Below are positions 1 through 11,500 of a stretch of DNA of 64,000 nucleotides, piece after piece (positions within the stretch are counted from its first letter, which is position 1; each line of letters starts with the position of its first letter). The DNA is from Forficula auricularia (taxonomy: Eukaryota > Arthropoda > Insecta > Dermaptera > Forficulidae). Under the pieces are notes generated by a model. The model had not been told where the DNA came from. It saw only the letters and a list, made by a program, of their open reading frames with translations, and did no database searches. The position numbers and the translations under genes were made by a program. The stretch is from NCBI GenBank assembly GCA_024734495.1, contig JALMQS010000615.1, positions 775,173 through 839,172 on the forward strand, read 5' to 3'.

Positions 1-430
1 AATGGTCTTTGTCGAAAACCTGCACCTTCATAGTCAAAATGGGGAAAAATCGAAAAAAGTACGAGTTTTAGGGATATTCAAAAGTGATCCCGGGGGCTGT
101 TTTTTGACAGGCTCTAGTACCGGTTCTACTGAACCTAAATAGATGAAATTGTTAGTATTTTGCTCGTAATTTAAAGAGCTTTAATTTATCTAATAGATAT
201 CTTTTTGATTTGATAAGCTGTTTTAGAGTTATTCAAGAAAAACTGAAAAAAAACTCGGAAATTTTCTCATTTTGAGGCGCGTAGAAAAATTTCCACAACA
301 CAGATTTGGGAGAAAACTTAGGGTAGTAATATTGGAGTACCAATAAAGGTATTCCAAGCAATAAAATCATTACCGGGAATTATTTTCTGTTAAAATCGTA
401 ATTTGCCTGGACTACTATTAGTCTCAACCA
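1..430. repeat. Fragment of a foldback repeat family
   Basis: This stretch reads as the reverse complement of about 25480-25870, including the shared segments GTCGAAAAC, CCTTCATAGTCAAAATGGGG and CCGGTTCTACTGAACC. Related blocks occur at 15559-16503, 22440-23315 and 26640-27700. It has no coding potential. It is probably one arm of a foldback element whose other arm lies outside the window. Confidence 0.6.
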
Positions 431-483
431 ATTTATTAACCATCATGCAAACAATCATTCAAATATATATATATGCGCTCTTT

Positions 484-1197
484 TACCGGACTTCAAAAGA
501 AGGAGGTTCTCTATTCGACTGATTTTTTTTTTTTTTTTTTTTTGTGCCTATGTTACCTCATATCTCCGCCAATTGTCAACCGATTTTGAAATTTTTTTTG
601 CATTGGGTCCAGTCTAGCTTCCGATTGGTCCCATTTTTTTCGTTTTTTTCATAGGTATTAGACCTTTTTTATTAGGTTTGTTTAGACCTAACCTCTTTGT
701 TTATGAACCGATTTCGATGGTTCTTTTTTTATCGAAAGAGGGTGTCTTAGGGATGGTGTCATATTAATTTGGTCAAGTTCTGATGATATGATCACTATTA
801 ATGACATCACTAAAAAGAAAAATAAAAATAATTTTTAAGAAAAAAATAAAAACCGACTTCAAAAAATTAAATGCAACAAATAAAATACACTAAAAGGTAT
901 AAAATAATTATTATCTTATTTAGTTACAACTAAACGACGAAATATTAACATGAAATTACTTTTTGAAGTCGGTGCCAAACATATACCTTTTATGAATCGC
1001 AATCGACGGATCTTACTTGTACGTTTGGCGGGTACGCTCGCTTATAGCATAGTTTGTTTGGTACCGACTTCAAAAAGTAATTTCATGTTAATATTTCGTA
1101 GTTTAGTTGTAACTAAATAAGATAATAATTATTTTATAACTTTTAGTGTATTTATATTTGTTGCGTTTAATTTTTTGAAGTCGGTTTTATTTTTCTT
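484..1197 (-). mobile_element. GAAGTCGG foldback MITE, copy A
   Basis: One end reads ACCGGACTTCAAAAGAAGG. About 350 bases of conserved non-coding sequence follow, with a T-run at 525-543, and then a large hairpin at about 855-1190. The hairpin arms are about 130 bases and each carries CGACTTCAAAAA-type termini, so the element has several GAAGTCGG motifs in inverted orientation. The same structure recurs at 7005, 16972, 31478 and 33832, and a hairpin-less copy at 41100. Copy A runs opposite to the others. There is no transposase, so it is a non-autonomous element of unknown superfamily. Confidence 0.75.
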
Positions 1198-1375
1198 AAA
1201 AATTATTTTTGTATGTGTTTTAATAGATTTTACAGAGAGTCAAAATCGCCTCTAAAAACTACTTTTGAAGTCAGAAATTTCAAAATTTTCCTGGGGGGGG
1301 GGGGGGTGCCGGTACATGACCCCCCAAATTGAAAGTCTGGTACCACTCCTAGTATAAAAGTAAGTACCTGGAGGC

Positions 1376-1392
1376 ACCGAGCGATGCTCGGT
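1376..1392 (-). repeat. Helitron-like terminal hairpin ACCGAG...CTCGGT
   Basis: The 17-base palindrome ACCGAGCATCGCTCGGT also occurs at 13419 and 45661, and in diverged form at 31018. At 45661 it is followed after nine bases by CTAG, which resembles a Helitron 3' end (hairpin then CTRR). Here the expected CTRR is degenerate (CTTA). No RepHel gene is visible. Confidence 0.4.
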
Positions 1393-1429
1393 AACTTCTT
1401 CCTTCAGTTAAAACCTTTATTTTTAATAT

Positions 1430-2489
1430 TATTTTTAATTTAAAATTCTGATAAAAGGTCGATTTTTATTTGAGAGCCGTTTTCAAATTAAAAAAAAATA
1501 CAAATATATATAGTATTCGCCCACTGTACCCCTCACCCCGCTTGACCCCACCCCCGAAACCTCGCCCTACCCCGGACTCCCCACCAATCCACCCACCTCC
1601 TGCACCTGTTTTGATTCAACCATATGATTCATTTTTATTCATCCAATTGTTAATAAATAAAACCTATCAAAATGTGTTGTTTTTTCAGAAAATTGAGACC
1701 TGCTTATGCGAAATATATTTTTAAATAAATTCTTGATTATTTTTATTCTATTAAATAAATAAAGTTCTTTATAAAAACAATTATAAAACGTTTATTAATA
1801 TTTCTAACGTTTAGGAGAACAAAATATGTTAAAATCCACAATCACAATACTTCTTCAAGGCCTTTTAGAACAATGAAACTAACGACCCATTGTCTGCCTG
1901 GGTTTACAAGGAAAAGGGAAACCTTTTTTAAAACCATAAGAATGGGATTTGTCTACCTGAGAATAATTAATTTGATTACGAAAAAACCCATCAAAAACAA
2001 TTTTGTCGAAGATGAGACCGTGACAGATCAATTGTCACCCCAAAAACCCCTAACTCCGTGAATTTCATCAAAATCGGTAGAGTCGTTTTCAAAATAGAAC
2101 CAAGATACAAATATATCAATAACTAATACAAATAAATATACAATTTTTGCTCGTTTAATAAGAGTAGATATATTTCTTATAAATAAACATTAATTAATTG
2201 AATTTCCTACTAAAATAAAAACATTTTTAATAATTTGTTAAAAGTGTTTATTGATCAAACACAAAAACTATAAGATAGTGTGGGGGGGGGGGGGAATCTG
2301 TTTTCTTGAGAATATTAAGATGATGAGTCTCGTGATGTTGAGGAAGTAAATATTACGTTCATTTGGTTTTTCACTCAGGAGCACGCACCTATAAACAACG
2401 ATTCGAGATTAATTTTCCTGTAAGTTTTAGGAGGGGAGGATATACCTATTAATAAGTGTACTGAGTAATTATTAGAGTTTTTATTTTTT
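1430..2489. other. AT-rich spacer, no gene recognised
   Basis: Short frames at 1470-1724 and 1873-2061 have no recognisable domain. The first reads through a C-rich stretch whose complement resembles the G-rich repeats at 5140-5290 and 30880-31000. A run of G lies at 2281-2294. This is the flank downstream of the uridine phosphorylase stop codon. Confidence 0.4.
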
Positions 2490-2597
2490 CTACTTACACT
2501 TTATAGCTCCGATGAGGCATAAACGTCTTTTGATATAACGTCCCACCAGAGCTTCAACGCGACTTTTATATTCCGTACGCGAAGTTATTTCTTTTAA
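2490..2597 (-). CDS. UPP: UPP exon 7 (C-terminus and stop)
   Basis: The acceptor CTATAG precedes phase-0 codons beginning LKEITSR. The exon ends ALVGRYIKRRLCLIGAIKCK and then TAG at 2492-2490. The RYIKRRL tail is typical of insect uridine phosphorylases. It is 36 codons including the stop. It is separated from exon 6 by a 4.1-kb intron filled by a foldback element. Confidence 0.85.
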   Translation of the reverse strand, partial: LKEITSRTEYKSRVEALVGRYIKRRLCLIGAIKCK

Positions 2598-5500
2598 CTA
2601 TAGTAAAATAAATGCATAACATAAAAGATACAATTTATTCTACATTAATGAACATACAGTGTGTCGTATCATAATGATAAACCATGAACAGGGGATAAGG
2701 CAATTTAAGACAGTCCTGAACATAAATTTTTTTTTTAATAAAAGTCTCATAGTTTTTTGTGTTATAGGCATTTTTTTAAAAATAGTGAAAATTGCTACCC
2801 GGCCTAAACAATGAGATGCTGTGACTACAAATTTACATATTTTATTATTCTAATTTTTGCTCCGCAATCCTGAATATTCCCGCTATTTAACAGAATTGAA
2901 AAATAAAATCATAAGTATTATATTTTTTGGAGAAAAAAAATATTTTTGCCGGACTCATGTTCCATAATATTTTCGTCAGCCAACTTTTGAATCATCTTGA
3001 ATGTAAAAAAAGTCTAGTAAACAAGCATTGCAAGTTATTTAAAAAATTGGCCCATTTTGTCTAGATTTCAAAATGGTACAACACTTTGTACTTCACTTCT
3101 CTTGATAAAAAAAATATTTGTATTTTTTGGCAAAATCAGCTAATTTAAAAACATATTTTAATTTTTTTGCAACGAAATTTTTCTGCTCTGGAGAGAGACG
3201 GACTGGTAGAAACTTTAATTGAATGTAATGGAGAGAGCTTCAGCCCAGAGGTAATTAAGAAAAGGAGGAAAAAAAATTGTTTTTCTATGCCTTTATTAAA
3301 AATGAAGAAAGTCTTTGAACACTACTGTGGAGAGAAGAAGGAAACATTTTATTTGTTTCATTCGTTGACCCTTTGAAACCCTGAAGGAGGAGGAAAATCC
3401 TCCGAAACGTCGGTTTGAAAGGAAAGGAGGAAAGATTCCAATAAATTACACCTTATTTGATATGTGTTAATTTTTCTTTCCTCACTACCTCTGGGCTGCC
3501 TTCCATTACATTCAATTACATATTTTAATTGTGGTTAATTGTTTAATATGTTAATTTATTATGTCGCATCTTAATTGATCTCATCTTTGCAAGGCCGGAT
3601 CCAGGGGGGGCGGAGGGGCGACCGCCTCCCCCATAGAGGGCCCGTGCCTGGCAAAAAAATTTGTAAATAAACATTTTTTAAAAATTAAATTTGAAAATAA
3701 GAAGTTCTATGAGTGTGTGTGGGGGGGGGGGGGCGTCGTCTCTGACCCCCCCCCCCCCCCCTTGGACAATTCGATCGCGACACACTTTCGAGATAAAAAG
3801 TAGATCTTATATGCACATCCGGCACCTTATATACATTCTCCCCCCATAAAAATTCCTGGATCCGCCCTTGAATCTTTGGCTATTGTAGACATTAAGCTAA
3901 GTCGCACAATGAGCTGAGTCACGCATTTTTGAACCTTGTTTTTCACAGAGGCGCGCATTTTGAGCCGCAGCACAGTCCATATGCCCCACGTGCCGACTGC
4001 GCCCACTTGTGAGAGATCGCCACAGAAACTGCTTCACGCAGGGCGCAAGTTTTTTATTTTTTAATTGTTTTTTTTTTTATTTTAAAACCCACGAATAGTT
4101 TACAACACATTTTATTATATATCTAGTAAAGTTACACCATCTACAAGGCCCAAATCCGCCCCTATCTCGAATACTGCTCTCATCTGTGGAGAGGAGCCTC
4201 AAAATATTCTCTTGCTACCCTTGATGCAATTCAGAAACGAGCCGTCAGGCTAATTGACGATTCTACCCTCACCGACTCCCTCGAACTCGCTGGCTCATCG
4301 AAGAGATGTCTCTGCCCTTTCCCTTTTCTATAGATACTATCACGGCAGGTGCTCTGATGAGATAAAATCAATAATTCCCCCCAAAGCATACTTTGCACGC
4401 AGCACACGTTTTGCCGACTCCCAACACTCTTTTGCGGTCAAATTGGAAAAGTGCCGGACCACTTCATTCGCGAATACATATATCCCCATGACTTCAAGGA
4501 ACTGGAACTCTCTCCAGCCTCTATCTTTCCCAGCACCTATGATCTTCAAACCTTCAAAACCAGGGTGCATAGACACCTACGTCTACACCCTCTCCACTTA
4601 ATCAACTTTCCCTTCTCTTCGGTAATGCAAGGGTCTTTCGAGATCCATAGGGGCTACACCTTTACTGGTGCACCCCTTCTTGCATTCGATTGCATTAAAA
4701 AAAAAAAAAAAAAAAAGAAATTTTAATATTTTTTTTTTTTCATTATACAGGGTGGGGCATAAAGAACTACTACATTTGAAGAGGAATAAATAAAAAACAC
4801 AATAGCAAAAACTAATCACCCAAAATGGGTGGGAGGGTCGAAAAATGAAAATTCTTGCCCGTGGAGCAAACTCAACGTTTTGCATACATATTCTGTGGAC
4901 CCCGAGAAGCGTCAAAAATGCAAAAAACTAACCATCCAAAATGGTGAGGGTGAAAAAATGAAAATTATTTTCCCTTGGAGCAACTAACCAAATGTGCACC
5001 TTCAGAAGTCTAATAATGCAAAAACTAACCATCCGAAATGAGGGGGAGGGTGGAAAAATGAAAATTCTTGTTTTTGGAGCGAAGCTCAACCAAATTTTGT
5101 ATACATAATCTGTTGGGCCACTATAACGCAGTGTAAATGCAAAAACTGGGTGGTGCGGGGGTGGAGTGCAGGGGGCCCGAGGTGGGGGTGGGGATGAAAT
5201 GGGTAGGAAGGGTGCGTAGTGTGGTGCAGGGTTAAGCGGGTTTGGAATGGCGTTGGGGTGCGGGGGTGGGGGTCCACGGGTGTAGCACCTTGGTTGGCTT
5301 GGGGCTTCTCAGCTAGTGTTTTATATTTTTTTACAAAATAAATGTTTTGCACAAGGTGGTCATTTTACTTCTGTGCTTCGTCGACCTGCTACCTGAAACT
5401 GCTCCTCAATGTGGGCGTACACTGTGCGACGCGGTGTTTTTTTTCCTGCGCTGCGCTGCGTCGCCTGCGTGACACAGCTCCAGTGTGCGCCTTAGCTCAA

Positions 5501-8500
5501 TGTCTACAATAGCCAAAGATTAGATCAATTAAGATGCGACATACTAGTTAACATATTAAACAATTAACCACAATCAAAATATGTTTTTAATTTAGCCAAA
5601 GAATACAAACATTTTTTTATCAAGAGAAGTAAGTACAAAGTGTTGTACCATTCGGAAATCTTGACAAAAATGGGCCAATTTTTTTAAATAACTTGCAATG
5701 TTTGTTTACTAGACTTTTTTGACGTGACAACGTCTTATAATTCGATGGAGCCGGCTGCGCGCACGAAAAAACATGACTCATGCGGCGTTACCTCGCTCTG
5801 AGGCGTTCCATTTAAGGCTTGAAGTGCAAGCGAGAGCGCGGAACGAGCGACAAAGATTGAGGCGGGCTTTTTAAAAGCTACAGTTACAAAAATTTTAATG
5901 ATGTTTCCAAATTTTAAATTTTAAATTTAAGATTTATGAACAATAATTTAATCACAGTTTATTCTTATAATAAATTATTCAAAATTATTACTTTTTTACA
6001 ACAAATTACAATTAAATTTGCAAAAATAATTAAGTAACTAATTGAACAACAACTTTTATTCAGTTTACTTGCTGAAAGAAATAATGTCAATACAAAATTT
6101 ATTATTATAAAATAATAAAATCAAAAATTAAATTTTAACAGTCGAGTAGAAATTTAAACAATAAATTTTATTCAAGTATTTTGTAAATTTAAAATGATTT
6201 TCTGAACGAAGAATTTTATGAAAAAATCGGTTGTCTGTAAAGTCGGTTTACTGACGATAGTTGAACGTGACAACGTCATAAGAAAATACCATTCCATCAG
6301 TATTTTCTTATGACGTTGTCACGTTCAACTATCGTCAGTAAACCGAACTTTGCGGACAACCGGATTTTTATAATGGAAGATGATTCAAAGTTAGCTAATG
6401 AAAATTTTTTAAAACATAAAGTCCGGAAAAAATATTTTTTTTTCTCCAAAAATATAATACTTATGATTTTATTTTTCAATTCATGTTAAATAGCAGGATT
6501 TATTCAGGATTGCGTAAAAAAAATTAGAATAATAAATATATGCAAATTTGTAGCCACAGCATCTCATTATTTAGTGCGGGGTAGCGATTGTCCACTATTT
6601 TCAAAAAAATGCCTATAACTCGAAAAAAAACTATGAGACTTTTATTAAAAAAATGGTAATAAGCACCAGGACCGGCGTAAATTGTTCTATTCCCTGTTCA
6701 CGGTTTATTGTTGTGATACGTGAACACCCTGTTTAAGAAACTGATTTACTTGATCGCTTTTGAGCCGATCTAGAATAACACAAGTGATAACAGCGCTTCG
6801 GAATTCCTGCCCGATGGGTGAGAGCAGCAAAAGCCAGGGAATCCACATCCATGTTAACTACGCCATTCAATTGGGCAAATTTCAGAAACTGTAATCGTTG
6901 ACATTCGTTATAATCACAGAAAGCGCCATCCATTCTAGCTTGGCCTAAAAATGACATCAATAGGAATCTATATTATAATTAAAAAAACTATATTTTAAAG
7001 AAATAATACCGACTTCAAAAAATTAAATGCAACAAATAAAATACACTAAAAGGTATAAAATAATTATTATCTTATTTAGTTACAACTAAACGACGAAATA
7101 TTAACAATGAAATTACTTTTTGAAGTCGGTGCCAAACATATACATTTTATGAATCGCACTCGACGGATCTTACTTAGTACGTTTGGCGGGTACGCTCGCA
7201 TTATAGGTATAGTTAGTTTGGCACCGACTTCAAAAAGTAATTTCATGTTAATATTTCGTCGTTTAGTTGTAACTAAATAAGATAATAATTATTTTATACC
7301 TTTTAGTGTATTTTATTTGTTGCATTTAATTTTTTTGAAGTCGATTTTTTTGTTAAACATTATTTTATTTTTCTCTTTTTAGTGATGTTATTAATAGTGA
7401 CTTAATATATATTTTTTTATAAAAGATTTTATTTATTATAATTTTGATTATTTGGTCATAAGAATTGGAGATTTACGTTATTTCGTCGTTGATCATATCA
7501 TCAGAACTTGACCAAATTAATATGGCACCATCCCTAAGATACCCCCTTTCCAATAAAAAAAGAATCATCGAAATCGGTTCATAAACAAAGAAGTTAGGCC
7601 TAAACAAACCTAACAAAAAAAGGTCTAATACCAATGGAAAAAATGGGACCAATCGGAAGCTAGACTGAACCCATTGCAAAAAAATATTTTCAAAATCGGT
7701 TCCCAATTGGCGGAGATATCAGGTAACATAGGCAAAAAAAAAATTCAGTCGAATAGAGAACCTCCTTCTTTTTTGAAGTCGGTTAAAAATAACGGAATAA
7801 CCATTGTATATTGGATTTTTGACGTTTCGGTTTTTATTGGTAACCATTGCTGAAGAGATAGAGGAATTCGATTAAAAATCTAAAATAGCGATTGATTCTC
7901 ATCTAGTACCTACTTGAGGAATAACTATTCTATATTGAATTTTTGACGTTTCGGTTTTTATTGGTAACCATTGCTGAAGACATAGAGGAATCGACATAAA
8001 ATCAAAAATAGCGATTGATTCTCATCATAGTACTAGTACTTGAGGAATAACCATTATATATTGGATTTTTGACATTTGGGTTATTATTAGTAACCATTGC
8101 TTAAGACATGGAGGAATCGACTTAAAATCAAAAATAGCCATCTATTCTCATATAATACTCGAGGAATAACAATTTTACATTAGATTTTTGACGCTTCGAT
8201 TATTATTGGTAACCATTGCTGAAGACATGGAGGAATCGGCTTAAAATCAAAAATAACGATCGATTCTTATCTAATACTAGAGGAATAACCTTATTCCATT
8301 CCATTTTTGATGTTTTGACTATTAATGGCAACCTCTACTGAAAACGTGGAAGAATTGACTTAAAATCAAAAAGACAAAAAATTCTTTTTTGGTAAACAAC
8401 TCAAGTTTGATTTGTTTGCCATATTAGGGGTAATGTTCGGGACTCGGTATTTGATGCATACAAAGAACATATGTACGAGCATCGGGGCATAAACAAAGAA

Positions 8501-11500
8501 GTTATGCGAGAATATGACGTCATCTGTAGGTGATGTTGGCCTCACTTTACTCTGTGTTGAGAGTAGCAGGGGGCGCATAGGCTTTCATGGTCTAAGGTTT
8601 TATATACAAAACCTCCTAATAGTGGGTTTTAAATTAATAATTTAAATTTCAATAAATTTTATTTGTCATGAACTATAAGTGAGTATTAAAATTAAAAAAA
8701 AAATCACGTTGGCGTCGCCGTGAAAGCCAATTATTATTAAGTATAGATAGAAAGATAAATAGATTTACAGTAAATTTACAATTTTTCAGATTAATAAATA
8801 AATGATATAGGTATATTTACTTTCATAGAGATCATTGGTTGACATGGTTTTTCCACATATAGTATCATAATTATCATTTGGATTAACAAGAGACATAAGA
8901 TCCTTAACAAGCCGTTTGTCAAGACTGGATGAACGTTGAACCAGTTGGCCTAAAATAGGCTGGGGGAAATAAAGAATTTTGTAGTATTACTATTCTTGAA
9001 TAAATAATAAAAATCAAGATAATATACCGGGGGAGTTTTTTATCTTGAGACAGTATTATAATTCAAGAACAGTTCATTATATGAAAATAAGTTTATTTAT
9101 ATCTAGGGGGAAACTAAACTAAGCTGTTTGTCAACACAGAACAAGCTTTCAAGGGTATTTTAAGGTCAAGTTGTGTTTTATAAATAGAATCCTATATTTT
9201 TTCTTAGAGCCAATATATTCTACAAAAAAAAACTCAAAAATTTTTATTAGAACTATTTTTTTATACGACATCAAATAAATAAAATACACGAATCAATTAG
9301 ATCTAAAAAAATTCTCAATAATTATTTTTAACAATTATTTCACTTAATTATCAAATAATAATGATTAAATAATTAATTATTAAATTGAAATGTTACAACA
9401 ATGAAAATAAGTTTTGATAATGATATTCAAAATTCGTTATACACAGAGAGAGATTATTTTCTACTTAATAGAACTATTTAAAATTCTTGAGTTTAAAAAA
9501 GTTTATTTCTCGTGTCAATCCAGTAGATAGTTATATTGTATTATCATAATATAAATGGAGCATTTTTTTTGAAGACAGAATTGAAATGGGCTTAATTTAT
9601 GGTGAATATGGAAGAAGTGTAATATGTGGATGCCATTGAAATGAATGCCGAGCGTTTTCTTGAAAGAAATACACCCTCACAAGCTTCATTTTTTTGTGTT
9701 GTAAATCTGTTAAAAAAAATAAGGAAATTGGAACTGGAATTCATCCAGAAGACTTGCGATACCTACACTCTGGAATGTCACAGAACATAGTCGGAAAATT
9801 ATTTATTTGATCATTATTATTTGATAACGAACTTCGAGGGCGTGCCGAAGGCTGGTAAACTGTAAACTCCCGAAAATACATAGTCTCTTAAAAGTTTCGC
9901 CTCATTTTCGTTCTGACACAGCTACAGAAATGAGGCTCTAGATATGAATCTAGAAGTATTTTTTTTATAATCTACAGCATTGTGATATCTTTTGTATGGA
10001 AATAGATTTATTTAAATAAGTGGGATCGTGTGAGGAGGAGAATTATATATTATATCATTTTTTTAAAATTTGGGATCGATTATCGATATAAGGCTCCAAA
10101 TATTTAAAAGAGATCAGGTGTTATTTGTATGACAGGCTGCTCCAGTATTGACATGAGAAACTCGGGCATATGTGTCTTAAGTCGTTCAATTTTGTAAAAA
10201 TCAAAAAAATAAGAAAAACAAAATTTAGATTTTTCAAAAATTATAAAAAAGTGGCAAATTATTAAAAAATAAACAAATAATATATAAAATATAAATCAAA
10301 TAAGATGTGATTAATTTCTTCTTCTGTGCGCAAAGAAAAGCGAATTGAATATTTAATTTTTGAGCGGTGAAGGGGGGGGAGGGAGGAATAATTATCAATA
10401 TATTTAATGTTTCTTAATTTAAAATCAATTGGAGTCTTTCATTTCAAAATTCGAGTTAAAATTACAATTATATTTCAAATTTGCCTCGACTTATCTCGAA
10501 TCAAAACACAAATATATCGACTGCTTCAGCGCCCCTGTCAACAGCATTAGGTCAGCGTTGCTGCAAATTAATCTGGACTATTCTTATTATTATAATTAAG
10601 TTGAATGATTGTTAAAAATAATTATTATTTGGATTTTTTTTTAGATCTAATTGATTTAATATTTTGTTTATTTGATATCGTATAAAAAAATAATTCCAAT
10701 GAAAGCTGTTCAGTTTTTTTTTTGTAAATTTAGGCAATGTAAAGAAAAATATAGATTTGCATTTAAAAAACAGAACTTGACCTCGAAATACCCTTGAAAG
10801 CTTGTTCTATGTCGACAAACAATAGCTTACTTTAGTTTTCCCTCTGATAAAAATAAACTTTTATTTTAAACTTTTTTCATATAATACTCTGTTTTTGAGT
10901 TATAAGATTGTCTCAAGATAAAAAACTCAGCCGGTAGTTAGGGAAATTCTCTATAAACTCAAGGAAGTGAGACGTTTATTTTAATTTTGCGAAATTTTAC
11001 TTCTGAGGTTAAGTTACGTTTTTCTAGATGCGACTATCTTCCAATGATTATTTTTTATAAAGATAAGAGTAAATAAATATTATATTTAATATGGATTTAC
11101 TATGAGAAAATATTTATCAAAATTAATAAAAAACACACGCTTTCGCAATTACATTCACTCACAATCGAATCCAAAAAAATCTATAAAAGAATCCCCTTTA
11201 TTTCTAAACATATAACCTATCCAATAACAAATATTCTCCAGAAGCATGGAATCACTCCAGCCCCTTATAATATAAATAATTTATCCTCCCAATTAATAAA
11301 TAATAAAATTGATAAAATAAATAGATCTGGTGTATACAAATTAAATTGCAAGGATTGTGAGGCAATTTATATTGGACAAACTGGACGATCTTTTAAAAAA
11401 CGGCATAAAGAACATTTAGCTTCCCACAGACAATTAATAAGAAACCAGCCCATAAATCCCGATTCCACTTCCGCATTTGCTAATCATCTATATTCTTTAG

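Larger units (their letters stand above)
2657..6731. mobile_element. 4.1-kb composite foldback element in UPP intron 6
   Basis: The left end CAGTGTGTCGTATCATAATG and the right end, whose complement starts CAGGGTGTTCACGTATCAC, begin inverted arms of over 1 kb (left about 2657-3990, right about 5400-6731). The same family in single copy ends at 46633 and 53007 with ACCCTG. Both arms are disrupted by later insertions: a PLE fragment at 3164-3517, a hAT-like MITE at 3590-3870, a LINE at 4128-4717, GC-rich tandem repeats at 4750-5350, and another MITE at 5726-6296. It fills almost all of intron 6; its right end is about 18 bases from the exon-6 donor. Confidence 0.7.

Noticed and set aside
1470..1724. 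Proline-rich 84-codon frame
   Set aside because: It translates the C-rich strand of a G-rich repeat block and shows no family similarity.
4254..4915. Several short frames on both strands around 4.3-4.9 kb as genes
   Set aside because: They are pieces or shadows of a truncated LINE and its A-tail.
6729..6750. UPP truncated by insertion of the foldback element into exon 6
   Set aside because: A good donor (GTAAAT) lies at the family-expected position before the element, and the C-terminal exon was found at 2490-2597, so the insertion is intronic.
8941..8956. TTTTAG at about 8950 as the exon 5 acceptor
   Set aside because: It would break the phase with exon 4; the CCCCCAG acceptor eight codon-bases upstream keeps phase and the family sequence PILG.
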